Positions 30,378 through 43,001 of a stretch of DNA of 64,000 nt are shown one piece after another. The notes beneath the pieces were generated by a model. It did no database searches and had not been told where the DNA came from. It saw only the letters and a list, made by a program, of their open reading frames with translations. Both the position numbers and the translations under genes were made by a program. This DNA comes from Bemisia tabaci (lineage: Eukaryota; Arthropoda; Insecta; Hemiptera; Aleyrodidae): contig NC_092801.1 of the NCBI RefSeq assembly GCF_918797505.1, forward strand, positions 23,684,116 through 23,748,115, written 5' to 3'. Position 1 is the first letter of the stretch. Every line of letters begins with the position of its first letter.

Positions 30378-30789
30378 CACTAAAAAAAAATCTCGGTGTA
30401 TTTACCAAGAAAAGGGTAAAATTACCGAGAATTCAGGGTTCTATTTGATCCCAATTTTCTCTTGGTAAAATTACCATTTATGGAATTGGTAATTTCATCG
30501 AGAAAGCTCGGTAAAATTATTGAACTTTCTCGGTAATTTTACTGGACCCCCGTATAAACGCCAATATTTTTTATCGGCTGTGGTAGAATTACCGAGATAA
30601 AATGGCAAAGTTACCGGGAATTGATTACCAATAAAAGTGGTATTCTTACCTGAAAAAACAGTAAAAATACCGATTTTAGGTAAGTTTACCAGTCTGTCTT
30701 TGTAAAATTACCAATAATTGGCAAAAAAAAGTGAGATGATAAAGGTACCGACGGACCTTGGTAAAAACGCCGATCATTGTTTTTCAGTG
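30378..30789. mobile_element. family A MITE
   Basis: Inverted-orientation copy of the 296-709 element, with CACTAAAAAAAAA and TTTTTCAGTG ends and TA after the right end. Confidence 0.85.
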
Positions 30790-31230
30790 TATCCTTCCGA
30801 TTCAGAGAGATGATGCAATATTGTGACCAGGCGGTGACGCAACTAAGCGGGGGATGTGAAAATGGGAAAGAATAGATGAACAGTAATGGACACCGATATA
30901 TTCAGATCCAGGTCATGGTGGGCGGTTAATGTTGCGTGCATCCGTATGAGCATTGACGACCACTTTAAAGTCAAAACGCCGTGAAAAAATAATCGCAGGA
31001 GAAAATGTCACCGCCGGCCTGAGGCGTCGTCTGCCCTATCTATATGACGCAGTAGAATTTGAATGAAAAGGTATGGACTAAACTGGACGGATTAAGAATT
31101 GCAGCGCGACAAATGGTTATCTTTATTGGCTGAAGTGAAAAAAGCGTCAATGTCAATATTGAGACGATGCAAATTATTTTGTATATCTTTTTTTTATCCC
31201 AAAATATTGCAATAAATCGACGTCGATTAA
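30790..31230. other. no gene seen
   Basis: Unassigned AT-rich sequence between repeats. Confidence 0.5.
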
Positions 31231-31371
31231 ATGGACTACATTTTGCAATTTGGAACTATAAATTCTAGCCCGGTTTAAAAACAACGTATGTGCCATTAGT
31301 TTCCTTATGCACATAAGTGTTTTTCCAGAGGAGCCAGAATTTATAGTTCCAAATAGCAAAATACAGTCCAA
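31231..31371. mobile_element. family K short palindrome
   Basis: Second copy: ATGGACTACATTTTGCAATT to CAAAATACAGTCCA. Confidence 0.78.
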
Positions 31372-31596
31372 ATCGTGGTGCATTTTTCGATCGAATCGCT
31401 TGGGTATGCCACTCTCCAACAGGATTGCACGAGTGAAATGAAAAATATGAAATATTGAAAATTCCCGTATAATATTTCATGAAATGTCACGAAGTTGTGA
31501 AAAATATGAAAAATAAGAAACATATTTTCAGGGCCTGGGTATGCAACACGGCGCACTAAAAAGCACCGAAAATCAAAAACTAGTTGCCTTTCATTT

Positions 31597-31854
31597 GGAT
31601 TGCATTTTGCAAAAAGGAACCACTAGCATTGCAATGATGCTAAGATTGTGCAACTTCATCTTTTGCAATAAAATTGCAGAAATCGTGAAAAACCATGAAA
31701 TTTAGGTGGTAATTTTTGTCTTAAATTTGCAGCTTTTAGCAAGTAAAATAAAAACTATTATGGATAATCGGGTTTTTCCTCCAAGACAATAGAAGTTGCA
31801 CAATCTTAGCAACATTGCAATGCTAGTGGTTCCTTTTTGCAAAATGAAATCCAT
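31597..31854. mobile_element. family J palindrome
   Basis: Closely similar to 26229-26487 over its full length, which implies recent spread of this family. Confidence 0.82.
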
Positions 31855-33605
31855 TTAATTTTGCATTTAATTTAGAAAAATATTTTTCATTATTTTTCAT
31901 AGTTCTCTGAAATATCATTTTACATGAAATTTCAAGATTTTATTTTTCGTGAAAAATTGCAACCCTGCTCTCCAATGGAGACACTAGTCCCACTTAAAAA
32001 AAGGTAAGAAATCAAGCACTGTCACAAATGCTAGGTGAATAGAAGTTACCACGACTTCCTTGAGATCTCCTGGCGCAATTTATACTGTTCCACGATTTGG
32101 TAATCCAGCTTTATGGAACCTACCACCACACATACACAGCTGAATTACCAAATCATGTCAAACAAACGTCAAAATAGATGTCGTGTTTTTGCTCACAAAT
32201 CCGTAACATGGACACTGAATCCATCAGTTTTATTAGTAAGAACCGCACATAGATTTATAAAGAAGATGTATAACCGGTCACGAACAAGAGACAATGGCTC
32301 CGAAAAACTGAAAAATATAGTACTGATATCACAGCTGGAATTTTTTTTTTTTTTGGGGGGGGGGGGATCTCCTGAAAATGTCAAGGAGAACCGGAGTTAC
32401 GTATCTCAAAATTATCAATTTACATGATTCAATTTGGAATAAAGCTATTCAATACGCTAATTTGCCACGTTCAGGATGCATATTTGCCGTTTTGAAAGGA
32501 GAGATTACACTCTTAAGTGATAGGTACCAAAGTGAACAAAACCGCTTGAAACTTATTCTTTGCAGTGGCGTGGCGTGCGTCAAAATCGATTTATCTGCCA
32601 TTTCAACCTATGAAAGAGGGTCGATTATTGCCTTTTCGACGGTGTAAGTCGGCAATCACATAACTCGTTTGCGGTGTCTGAAAATCTCCGCCTCTGTGTT
32701 ATTTTTTTAAAGGAGAACAAATTGACATCATTCCTTGAAGTTTTCGCAGAATTTTCTTCGCACAGAGAAGAAAAATTACGGCAGTTTTAAAGAATAGACG
32801 TTTGAACGGAAAGGGAACGGAAAAGAGGCATGATAAACGAGGAGAAAAAAAAGAAATTCACACGGAAACTTGAACCACTTAATAAGAACCGCACTGACGT
32901 CTGAAAACAGTAACACTGAATGAGTATACGTAATCTAGGGATTTTTTTGTGGAAAAATCAAGCACAGAATCCTTTCCTCCTGACCATTGCGTAGAAGCGA
33001 ATGAACTGATTGTCAGATCGAGGAACCTGCGAGTGCATTAAGGCACATAAAAATAGAACGATAATGGCAAAAAGCTGATAAAGAAAAATCGTAAAACTCA
33101 AGATTGGGAGAGTTGCAGCGAGGAAGGAACGGTATGAGTTTTATCCCGGCGGATTTGCAATTAAAATTATCTCAACTGCCCTTGCATGAAAATTGCATCG
33201 TTTAGTGCACTGGCCTCTGCAGGTATTGCCAAATGTGTCCGTTCGTGGAGGAAGGTACCTGATGGAGAATTTGCATGCAATTATTCTAATGCTTAATTTA
33301 TCTGAAAGTGCTTAAAGAGCTGATTTCATAGGATTTTTTATAATTTTTTTCTGGTATGGGAAATAGTATAATAATAGATTTAAAAGTGAGAAATGCACCA
33401 CCGAATGACGTCATCTGACGGCATTTCTCATTTAAACACATGTATTTTAGCAGATTAGATCATTTTGTCATATCTTCTCCAATAATTGTTCAATTCATAA
33501 ACCAATCAGTTCACTCAGTAGTTTGCACTTAAACATGAAATCAATCAAATTTCAGACACCTGCAAATTCTCTATTTCAGGCAACATTTTCAGTAGAACGA
33601 TATTT
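31855..33605. other. no gene seen; T-run/G-run and a family G fragment
   Basis: AT-rich and mostly unassigned. A 13-base T run followed by ~12 G occurs at ~32341-32367. 32563-32640 begins CAGTGGCGTGGCGTGCGT and is the left half of a family G element with no right half. A GCTTTATGGAA / palindromic TACCAAATCATG-type hairpin sits near 32090-32150. Confidence 0.5.
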
Positions 33606-33860
33606 AAGGGGTTTGGAGGACAAGGCGCAAAGCACAGTTTTTGCTATTTCGAGAAATGCGTGTTTGAAGTTTCGAAATTATTATTGTACATGGATCCTTA
33701 TGGCGAAAAGAAAGTTCAAATTGACTTTTTGATACTGAAAAATTGGAATTTGGGAGCGAATTTGTCACACAATATGCATTAAGACTAGTTTCACTTGAAA
33801 TCATTAAAATCTCAATTCTTTCAAAAACTGCACTTATACGCCTTGTCCTCTAAACCCCTC
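33606..33860. mobile_element. family N palindrome
   Basis: GGGGTTTGGAGGACAAGGCG and CCTTGTCCTCTAAACCCC ends, with AAAAAGTCA blocks inside; a ~255-bp version of 10104-10609. Confidence 0.78.
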
Positions 33861-34388
33861 ATTTGTCGAGTTAGGTTGAAAAAGCGGTCGATGGAAACCG
33901 CTTTCTAGTATTTAAAAAAATATGTAAGTTATGAGCAACTTAGCTCATTTTTACATCAACAGAGTGTACGAAATTGCATTCTATTTCTAAAAATTTGTGT
34001 CATAAACACGAAAGATTAGAATTTTTCAACAGCCTCCTCTTGAACTCACGTTCCTTGAACTTCAAGCTCACGCCAATGCGGGTGTGATTTGACATTTGCA
34101 TACAACATTTTACCACAGACATTTTTACACAATTTTTGAGGGAAAGATTTAATTCTCCAGTATCCGAAACCCTAATTTTTAAAACCGAAAAAAAGCAAGG
34201 AACATTTTCCCAAATTTTGACACATTAACCATTGGATGGTACAGAATAAACAAAAATGGTCTTACTATCTGTATTGAAACGAAATAAAAGTATGACAACG
34301 CAAGGAAAATTTGAACGTGCTTCTTCCTGTAATTAAGCAACGCTGAAATTGTGTCTGAGGTCAAACAAGAAAATATTGACAGTACTAC
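33861..34388. other. no gene seen
   Basis: Unassigned AT-rich sequence. Confidence 0.5.
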
Positions 34389-34636
34389 TATGCTATGGAA
34401 AAACATCGTTTGACCTTTCAAGAGATGCCAAATTTTCTCCAGCAAAAGGATTGTTTTAAGGAGAGATCTCAATATTTTCTCTTGAAACATTGACATAATT
34501 TAGATCTGATTGTGGATAAAATTCTTGGAAATTTCCAAGAAAAAATATTCCTAGATTCAGCTAAAAAATCGGGGTTTGACAGAGGCAATTTAGCAACGCC
34601 CGAGGGACCATACATCGTTCTTCTCTAGCGCGGCAG
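34389..34636. mobile_element. family C MITE, diverged
   Basis: Degraded copy: TGCTATGGAAAAACATCG at the left, TTCTTCTCTAGCGCGGCAG at the right, with GATGCCAAATTTTCTCC and TTTAGCAACGCCCGAGG inside. Confidence 0.7.
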
Positions 34637-34663
34637 AATAAGTTCGTAACACTTCAACAAATT

Positions 34664-34828
34664 CAGTGGCGTGGCGTGCTGTGTGATACATCGATTGATC
34701 GACCATTTAAACCTATAGAAAAGGATCGATAAACAGGGTGTTCGCAGCGAACACGTTAATAATCGATTCTTTTCCATAGGTTTAAATGGCATAACAATCG
34801 ATACATCGCAATTCACGCCACGCCACTG
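34664..34828. mobile_element. family G hAT-type MITE with 8-bp duplication
   Basis: A perfect AACAAATT duplication flanks it (34656-34663 and 34829-34836). Full palindromic structure. Confidence 0.92.
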
Positions 34829-34836
34829 AACAAATT

Positions 34837-35617
34837 GCGAGTACTCTTTTATTAATTTTTTCCCGTAAAGGAATCTGTTGTTCTATCGATATTCCCAGAA
34901 AAATTTCGTTTGATTTTAGAGATAATTATTTTTCAATGCGAGCGCGGAAAACCATCCGTTTGCGAGTTTACAGGTCGAAGAAACTGGATGAAAGAGGCGA
35001 AAAAAAGTCCGATCAAAGCTCGAAAGCACGGCGGACGAAACGCAGAAAATAATTATTAAAAGTGACGTCACCGACATCAACCCCCTTCTCAGGTTCGCGC
35101 GATCCCTTTAATCGGTTTCATACTTAATGAGCGGATTCGGGGGAATTTTTCCGGCTGGAACTAATGTAATCATGAGAGGCGTTTCAGCGTTTCAGCGTTG
35201 TTGTTGAGATTATGGAATGTGCGCCGAGGCTCCTCCGTGCTATAACAAGAGCAACAAGTCCGTAAAAGGTTTCCATTGGCGGTTAAGCTGTTTCTCCCTC
35301 GCGATGTAGAGCAGCTCTGACAATTCGAGGGGCAAGGCGAGGGGGAGGGGAGGGGGTAGAGATTTTGCAAATTTCAGTGTTTATGTGCGGGTGTGTTTTG
35401 ATGTGCACGGGGACCTTAATCGTAAACTGAATGAATACGAAAAGAACCTTCTGCGCGGAGGTGTTCGGGACACATTTCAGGCGTTGTCATTATAAGCAAG
35501 TAAAGTCCACCTCACGAATTCGAATGGTATTTTACCAGGATCTGTGTCTTGCGTTCAAAGTTTTCTTCTTCCTCAATTTTTCTCACTGCGTGTTTTACAA
35601 AAAGTAGGTTATTGTAA
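34837..35617. other. no gene seen
   Basis: Unassigned. The purine-rich GGGGAGGGGAGGGGGTAGAG at ~35342 is a possible G-quadruplex-like run. Confidence 0.45.
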
Positions 35618-37253
35618 GGGTGCGTTTCACGATGACTGGAATAGTTTTGTCGCCGTAACAGACAACACATTTTTCGGTCATATTTTTAGTAGTAATGATA
35701 ATCACTCGAATTTTGTCGCATTAATCTACAGGGTTACGTGCTATAACGCTTTTCAAAGATTCATCGCTCTACTTTTCTATTTCAATATATAAATGGCCGA
35801 AAATGTGCTGTCTGTTACGCTGACTTCTTACAGCGTAACAGGCGGTACATTTTCGGAATTTACATAATATTAATCGAAAAGTAGAGCAATAAATCATTAG
35901 AAAGCGTTATACAGGGTGAGCGAAAAGTCCCCGACCCCCCCTCTAACTTTTGAACGAATTGAGCTAAGGAAATGAAACTTTGAGAATGTTCCTATCTCAA
36001 AGGGGACCATCTTTTGAGGGGGTCGAAATTTTGGTGCCCCCCTCAGGGGGGGACAGGGGCCCCCCAACTTTTTTTTTTCAAATAGCAACCCCTATCTTGT
36101 GATACTTCATTCGAAAGAGCATAAAAAACTAAGAATTTTGGCGCAAACCGCAGATCAATATCTCAATTTTTGACCGAGTTATGATAGGTCAAAGGTCAAA
36201 TTTGACCTATTTTCAAAAAATCATGACTCCGGTTCAAATTATCGTAAAGAAAAAAATAAAACGGGAAAATTTACCAAATTGTGTTCGCTTTTACGTAAAA
36301 ATTGCAGAAATCACTTCGCTTCAATTTTAAGGGGGGGGGGGGGGCTCGGACCCCCAAATACGTCAATTCAAAGGTCATTCAATTTTCCTGCGAAATAAGC
36401 CAATTTCCTCTGGATTTGCCTCCACATTATCTCAGCAAGGTCAAAATCAGTTCTACATTACGTTGGAAAGTCCCCGAATTTCGGGAAAAGTTAAAAAAAC
36501 GAAATTTAAACGGTCAAATTTAATCACCTTAAATTTCGTTTTTTTAACTTTTCCCGAAATTCGGGGACTTTCCAACGTAATGTTGAACTGATTTTGACCT
36601 TGCTGAGATAATGTGGAGGCAAATCCAGAGGAAATTGGCTTATTTCGCAGGAAAATTGAATGACCTTTGAATTGATGTATTTGGGGGTCCGAGCCCCCCC
36701 CCCCTTAAAATTGAAGCGAAGTGATTTCTGCAATTTTTACGTAAAAGCGAACACAATTTGGTAAATTTTCCCGTTTTATTTTTTTCTTTACGATAATTTG
36801 AACCGGAGTCATGATTTTTTGAAAATAGGTCAAATTTGACCTTTGACCTATCATAACTCGGTCAAAAATTGAGATATTGATCTGCGGTTTGCGCCAAAAT
36901 TCTTAGTTTTTTATGCTCTTTCGAATGAAGTATCACAAGATAGGGGTTGCTATTTGAAAAAAAAAGTTGGGGGGCCCCTGTCCCCCCCTGAGGGGGGCAC
37001 CAAAATTTCGACCCCCTCAAAAGATGGTCCCCTTTGAGATAGGAACATTCCCAAAGTTTCAATTCCTTAGCTCAATTCGTTCAAAAGTTAGAGGGGGGGT
37101 CAGGGACTTTTCGCTCACCCTGTAATGCGTAACCCTTTGAAGATTACTGCGACAAAATTCGATTGATTATCATTTCTACTAAGAATATACATCACCGATT
37201 AATAAGTTGTCTGTTACGACGACAAAACTATTCCAGTTATCGTGAAACCACCC
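35618..37253. mobile_element. older palindromic element hosting a second palindrome
   Basis: Left end GGGTGCGTTTCACGATGACT and right end AGTTATCGTGAAACCACCC are diverged inverted copies, with TTTTGTCGCCGTAACAGACA and CTGTTACGACGACAAAA blocks inside and an inner hairpin near 35800-35870 (AGCGTAACAG / CTGTTACGCT). The 1.2-kb palindrome at 35912-37122 was inserted into its right arm. Confidence 0.8.
35912..37122. mobile_element. long near-perfect palindrome, TA target
   Basis: Ends CAGGGTGAGCGAAAAGTCCC and GGGACTTTTCGCTCACCCTG with TA on each side (35910-35911 and 37123-37124). Arms of ~600 bp are almost identical, with a centre near 36520. Each arm carries matching G or C runs (near 36035 and 36332, and the partner arm) and the same ~70-codon open frames as mirror images. 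It encodes no transposase. Confidence 0.92.
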
Positions 37254-38210
37254 GTAATCAGACCAAACTATATGCAAAAATGAATGAGGTAAAAAAAAAG
37301 AAGGGGAAAGCCAAGAAGCACGCAATCGTTGGTTCTAACCCATTTGTACATCGATCATTTAGAGTCAAATACGTTCAATTTTGAACACATGGTTGCAAGT
37401 ACACCACGCCGCAGCACAGTAAAAGCACACAATATTAAAGAAAAAATTAAATTGCTTTGGAAATTATAATAGACACGGAACCACCTTAGTATTTACAAAA
37501 CACACATCAATTTAAATAAGAGTAATCCATGCAGAGTGTGCAAACTTTTCAAAATTATGAGTTGAAAAACGCTGACTCCTCGAGTTTAAATGTTATAGGC
37601 TAACTCAGCGGAGTGGCGTGCTGCCAGCGCAAAACTCGCTCTGGCGCCTACAAACCTAGGGGGATACTTCACGCATTGCGCAATGCTTGAAGTATCCCCT
37701 TAGGTTTGTAGGCGCTGGCCGGCTGTTCGCAACGTGCCACGGCCACGGCACCTCAAGCAACTTTTTCACAACAGAGGTGTTGCTTGCACGGTATCATACG
37801 AAATTGAAGGCGCTCCAACATATTAAGAATGACAATTATCCTCTAAGAGTACGGACCTTCCCTCGCAAAATAAATCAAGATATTGCGGCACAAAAAGAGA
37901 GCGGCAGTCCAAAAACTCATTAAGTCCTAGCATTGGCGTTTAATAACGTTCAGCATGATTTTTGAATTTTATTCGAGAAAAAAGTGACTCGATTTCGGTA
38001 GAAACATTCTTGAGTATGCCGTCGAGAGGATTTAATTTTCAATTAAGAATATAATGGAAGCGGCTTGATGTAAGTATGACTTTTCTTTTTATAAAAGCAC
38101 CTCCTCTTCTTTAAACAAACATTATTTTCTTTACGAATTCATTGGAAATATTCTCGGCGGTGAATTTGACCTAAACTCGCTCGGACCTAAACTCCAACCC
38201 CCTGCACATA
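37254..38210. repeat. mostly unassigned; one family M core hairpin
   Basis: 37640-37720 repeats the short palindrome of family M (GGCGCCTACAAACCTA / TAGGTTTGTAGGCGC around CACGCATTGCGCAATGC). No gene is seen in the remainder. Confidence 0.55.
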
Positions 38211-38463
38211 CTGCCGTGCTAAGGAAAAACGCCGTATGAACATTCGGTAGTTGCCAAATTTCCAAACATTAATCATGTATTTTTAAGGAAAGTTACTCAT
38301 ATTTTTCCTTGAAATTTTCAGGTATTTTAGATCAAATTGCGAACAAAATCGTCTGAATATTTTGAAGCAAAACATTCCAAAAATTCCCAGTAAAGTTGGT
38401 TTTTACTGAGGGGAATCTGGCAGCGCCTGAAGGCTCGTACGGCGTTTTTCCTTAGCACGGTAG
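38211..38463. mobile_element. family C MITE with CATA on both sides
   Basis: Complete copy: CTGCCGTGCTAAGGAAAAAC to TTTTTCCTTAGCACGGTAG. CATA lies immediately outside each end (38207-38210 and 38464-38467), suggesting a 4-bp target duplication. Confidence 0.87.
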
Positions 38464-38499
38464 CATACCCCCTCCTTCCGGCGACCACTAAGTTCGGCA

Positions 38500-38666
38500 C
38501 AGCGGCGTGGCGTGAATTGCGATTTATCGATTGTTGTGCCTTTTAAACTTATGGAAAAGGATATCGTTAAACAGAGTGTTCGCAACGAACATCTTAACTA
38601 CCGATTCTTTACCATAGGTTTAAATGTCATAACAATCGATTTATCGCGATTCACGCCACGACACTG
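38500..38666. mobile_element. family G hAT-type MITE with 8-bp duplication
   Basis: A perfect GTTCGGCA duplication at 38492-38499 and 38667-38674. The left end has mutated to CAGCGGCGTGG. Confidence 0.92.
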
Positions 38667-38936
38667 GTTCGGCAGTTCTCCCGGCAAGATTCTCAACTGA
38701 CCGAGGTCATTCGATTGTTGCTCCCGCGGGTATGGAGAGCGGGGGCGCCAGTGAGCATACCACTCTGAAAACCCCTTGCCACCCGGAAATTTTCAATCGG
38801 GGGTAGTCCTACGGTATACGGCAACGGGCGTCTGGTATGCTTCAAATAGACGCCTCCGCTCGGTGACAAAACTTCATTCACCTTACCCCTTCGGCATACC
38901 TGAACTAATAAGCGTTGCCATACATGCCAGTTTTAG

Positions 38937-39340
38937 AGTAGGGATGGACGAATATCGAATTTGAATGCGATTATTCGAATATTCGAAACTTTTCGAATGC
39001 GATTATTGCGATTATTTGAGAATTCGAATCTTGCGATTGCGGATATTCGAATATTTTCGATTATTGCCTCGATTTATGATTTTTTATGAACCGTGAGAGA
39101 TAAATGACACTTTTAACTAAGACGGTCGGTCATTCCCGTGTGAAGTTGTAGAGGAGTTTTAATTAATAACGGAATTGATGATAGGGATGGACAGTTTTCA
39201 AATTCGAACACGATTATTCGAATATTCGAATTTGCGATTTCGAATACTTCGGAAGCGAATATTCGAATGTGATGCGATTATCTCGGTGCCGATAATTCGA
39301 ATATCGAATATTCGATTATCTGAATATTCGACCATCCCTA
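38937..39340. repeat. ATTCGAAT-rich repeats bounded by TAGGGATGG
   Basis: Two blocks (38937-39075, 39180-39338) of short palindromic ATTCGAATATTCGAA-like units. TAGGGATGGAC at the start and CCATCCCTA at the end are inverted. Simple-sequence foldback; no gene. Confidence 0.65.
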
Positions 39341-41124
39341 TTTTAGAGTCACAGACAGCCTGCTCGGGGGTGCGGAAGCGCCATCCCCCAAATCCATAGT
39401 AGAGCCCCACCCTGATATAGATGAATGTTTGTAACATGTTGATATCATATCGTCACCATCATCGTCCGTTTCGAACCATATTTGGACGTATTTATGCTAA
39501 ATGGAACTATGTGGAAGTGGACCGATGGGGTGTGCTCGTTAGTTGAGGGCCATAAAAATGAATGGGAATTTAAAAGCGCCAGTGACGCCAGCAGCAACGA
39601 TCGAATTTGAATAGTCCTTGAAACAGTCATTAAATAAAAGTACATTGCAGAATTTTAAGACGTAAGAATATTAATTTCTCAAAGACAACCCTACTAGCAT
39701 TACATAAGGTGAACAAAATAGGAGAAAAAAGGTAGAAATGGTAACTAAAAAAATTGAGAAAATTGAGATAATTGAGAATTGGTATTGCTTGCCGCCACGA
39801 AAAATGGCGCCGATACCCATGGAGCAGTGCGGGCCTTTATCAATAGACCGTATTCGATAACGGTTCGATGTATCGTTTGGTTCAAAACAATAGAACATAA
39901 CCTCAAACCAAAACTGTAAGGATTTAAGTTGGAAAAGCTGAAAATGAGAAATTTCCTGACAATTTCACTTTACATTGGCATTTGGTACTCAATAGAATAA
40001 AAAATCTGTTACAAAAGACCCGTTTTCTCAGATTTCTGAATTTACCTTTGAGGCTATGTTTATGTTTTGAACCAATCGATATCGATACAATCTCACCCGT
40101 TTGATGTATCGAATACGATCTATGGATACACTAGTAACAGAGCCGATGGGAAATGACGGGAAAGAGCGTCCACTCCTGACGTGGTGAACGCTCAAAAAAA
40201 TGTTGGCGTCAATATGCCATCATTTTTCGTTCACCACGATGGCGATTCTAGTAGTGCTAGAAAAATGCAACCCCCCCCCCCCCCCACCTTCGACCGACGC
40301 AAGACAAAGAAAATGAAAAGCGGTGAGCTTCGTCAATGAACCGCACAGTGAGCTGAAACTATTTGCTCAGATGAATTCTCAGATTTTCATAGAGGCTAAA
40401 AGATGCTTCATAACTTCAGCTGCAATGCAATATTCTTGAATTTAATTACAGCACGGAATGCATCGTCCATTTGGAGCAGTTATCAACTGAGGGAAATTGA
40501 CTCATTTTTTAGGAGAGAAAAATGGGCAAAATTAGTTTTGAACGTGACAAGTCGTGCGTTATTGCTCATTAATGTTTTTTAAATAATAAAATACGATTAC
40601 ATTGTATAATGTAAAACATGGCTTGGGATAATTTGGCTTCAAACTTCCCAGTCACTTCGAGTCTTATAGAGAGAATGAAAAACAACTTAATCAGCCAAAA
40701 TACACATGGTAAAATGACAACTTAATTTGGGGAAAAGGCTGCAAAAAAAAACAACAAAGGATTAACAAAACCCGGAACGTTTCAAAATATTAAAAATTTC
40801 ATTTTCAACAGGAAAAAAATAAAAATATAAATATAAACGAGCCGTCGATAAACTATTATTGCGAGACCCAGACTGAGCGTATCGATGGCTCGATTTTATT
40901 TTTATTTTATTTCCGGTTGAAAATGAAATTGTTAATATTTTGAACGTTGGTTCCGGGTTTTGTTTATCCTTTGTTGTTTTTTTGCAGCCTTTTCCCCAAA
41001 TTAAGTTGTTATTTTCTTATTGAGAGCATTGGAAAAATTTTGAACAAATTTAAAAGGTATAATCCCGGAACTTTTGAACAAATTTAAAAGGAATCCCGGA
41101 ACTTTGACGAACATGGAATGGGAG
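39341..41124. other. no gene seen; foldback near 40620-41000
   Basis: Mostly unassigned. A long inverted repeat joins ~40660-40860 and ~40890-41010 (AACAACAAAGGATTAACAAA / TTGTTTATCCTTTGTTGTT, TAAAAATATAAATATAAACG-like AT arms). A ~15-C run occurs at 40270-40284. Confidence 0.5.
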
Positions 41125-41362
41125 CACTGCATTGGAAAAAAAAACACATTGGATCTGGAGTCCAGACTCTTGAAAACATTGACAAGAAAAAATACTCTTG
41201 ATTCAATCGGATTTTTGCTTGAATCAAAACGAAATCCGCTTAAATTAAGAGTCTTGGTTCTTGATTGAAGCTAGATTTTGATTGAATCAAGAGTACTTTT
41301 TCTTGTCGATGTTTTTAAGAGTCTGGACTCTAGATCCAATGTGTTTTTTTTTTTTTTCAGTG
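41125..41362. mobile_element. family B MITE
   Basis: Copy with ACACATTGGATCTGGAGTCC at the left and GGACTCTAGATCCAATGTGT at the right, ending in a T-run plus CAGTG. Confidence 0.82.
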
Positions 41363-41817
41363 AGATACCATCGGGAAACTCTTTTCCTAGGTCTCAGTTT
41401 GCTGTTTCATGAGCTGTTTCCGGCAGCTTTATGAATGAGGCACCTCAATCGAGGTCATTCACTTGTTTCCTCCTTTACAGGATGAAAATTCATCGAAAGT
41501 GCACCAAGCGACAACATTGCAACCCATAAACAGAAGACTCGTTCAAGAATTAGATAGTTACGCCTCCATCGCAGCGAAGATATTTCAGATTTACGACTTC
41601 AATATTTAGCTCCTTGAGACGATTTCGGTATCGAAAACAGAACGCTCATTCACGGCGAATTCGAAAGTAAGACACGAATTCACTGGAGAAGGAATTCATA
41701 CCTCCAGTAATGTAAAGTAGAAATTCTGCGTACGTAGGTTGAGCGTGAATTTCTGCCGAATGATTAAGATTCTCCCTCACTGAGAGTAAGCTGGAATCTC
41801 TCAGTTGAAGACCTCTT
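41363..41817. other. no gene seen
   Basis: Unassigned sequence. Confidence 0.5.
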
Positions 41818-41939
41818 CTGCCGTGATAGCGAAGAGAGCATTAAGTGCATGCTGGGATGAGCCTCGAGACCCATGAAAGCATGCGATAATCATGGGTCAT
41901 ACAGAAATGTACTTACTGCTGTCTTAGCTATCACGGCAG
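41818..41939. mobile_element. family R short palindrome
   Basis: CTGCCGTGATAGCGAAGAGA and TCTTAGCTATCACGGCAG ends; parallels 4123-4242 over its whole length. Confidence 0.82.
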
Positions 41940-42036
41940 TCTTTATTCGTAGCGAGGATAGATGTCCCTGTTTCGAGAGAGATCTACGTCGAAAATTCCA
42001 AGTTTTAAAAATAATTCGCCATACACGGCCCCCGAC

Positions 42037-42919
42037 CAGGGCCGGATTCACCTACTTGCCGCCCATGGGCCGCCTATATTTTGCCGCCCCCTTCTCATTC
42101 GTTTTGAAACTCGATAAAAACGTGCCAGCGGGGGAGGGGTGCATAATACGCATTTACTCGTGTTGAACACATTTTTTGGGAAAGCCCTGTCAACACTACT
42201 GGCAAAAGTTCTAAACTTTGTGCGAAAGTTAAGTTCCGTAAACCTATCTCTGTGTGGACAAGGCCTTCCATTCATAAGAAATGAACGAAAAAATTATGAA
42301 AGAACAAACACAAATGTGGTTCAATGATTTTAACTTCCACCGCCGCGCCGCGCAGACCGTACCGGACGGATCGTTGGACGCAATGCGCGAAGTATTCACA
42401 CAGTCTTGTAGGCGCTATGCGTTTCATGCTGACCGCACTGTGTTTGGCGCAATGCGTGAAGTATTCATGCATTCTTGTAGGCGCTATCCGTTTCTCGCTG
42501 ACCGCAATGACCGCACTATGTTGGACGCAATGCGTGAAGTATTCGTGCAGTCTTGTAGGCGCTAATATATGTTACATGCCGACCGCCGCGCCCAGGGCTT
42601 CTCCTTTTCATCTCAAGTCCTCGTTATCATTTCTTTCTAAGTCGCGCCGTTCTCGGCCGAATTGCGTGTTTGGTTTCTCTCGTAACTCGGCTTATTGAGG
42701 GTGCCGTCTCTTGTATCACTGAGAGACGACAAAATTAGAAATTACTACATTCTCAGGAAATGAGAGATTTTGTCCTTTTCTCGTTTGTAATTATGTTTTT
42801 ATGAATCCGATTTTTTTTATACATACACCTAAAAAATTTCAAATTTTTGCCGCCCCTATGATTTCCCTCTACGGGCCGCGGCCCATGTGGCGGGTGGCCA
42901 CCCCCTTAATCCGGCCCTG
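42037..42919. mobile_element. family O hAT-like non-autonomous element, ~0.9 kb
   Basis: Ends CAGGGCCGGATT and AATCCGGCCCTG. Flanking 8-mers CCCCCGAC (42029-42036) and TCCCCGAC (42920-42927) match at 7 of 8 bases, suggesting a hAT-type duplication. The interior has three or four direct copies of a ~55-60-bp unit (GCAATGCGTGAAGTATTCA, then TCTTGTAGGCGCTA) at 42380-42570. Other copies: 54222-54880 (opposite orientation) and 63334 to the window end. Confidence 0.85.
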
Positions 42920-43001
42920 TCCCCGACAAGATGATTATGGCATTTTTCTAGGCAGTACTAGGGTTCAGTATAAAAAGTGCGATCGTTGAATGATATCTTC
43001 A

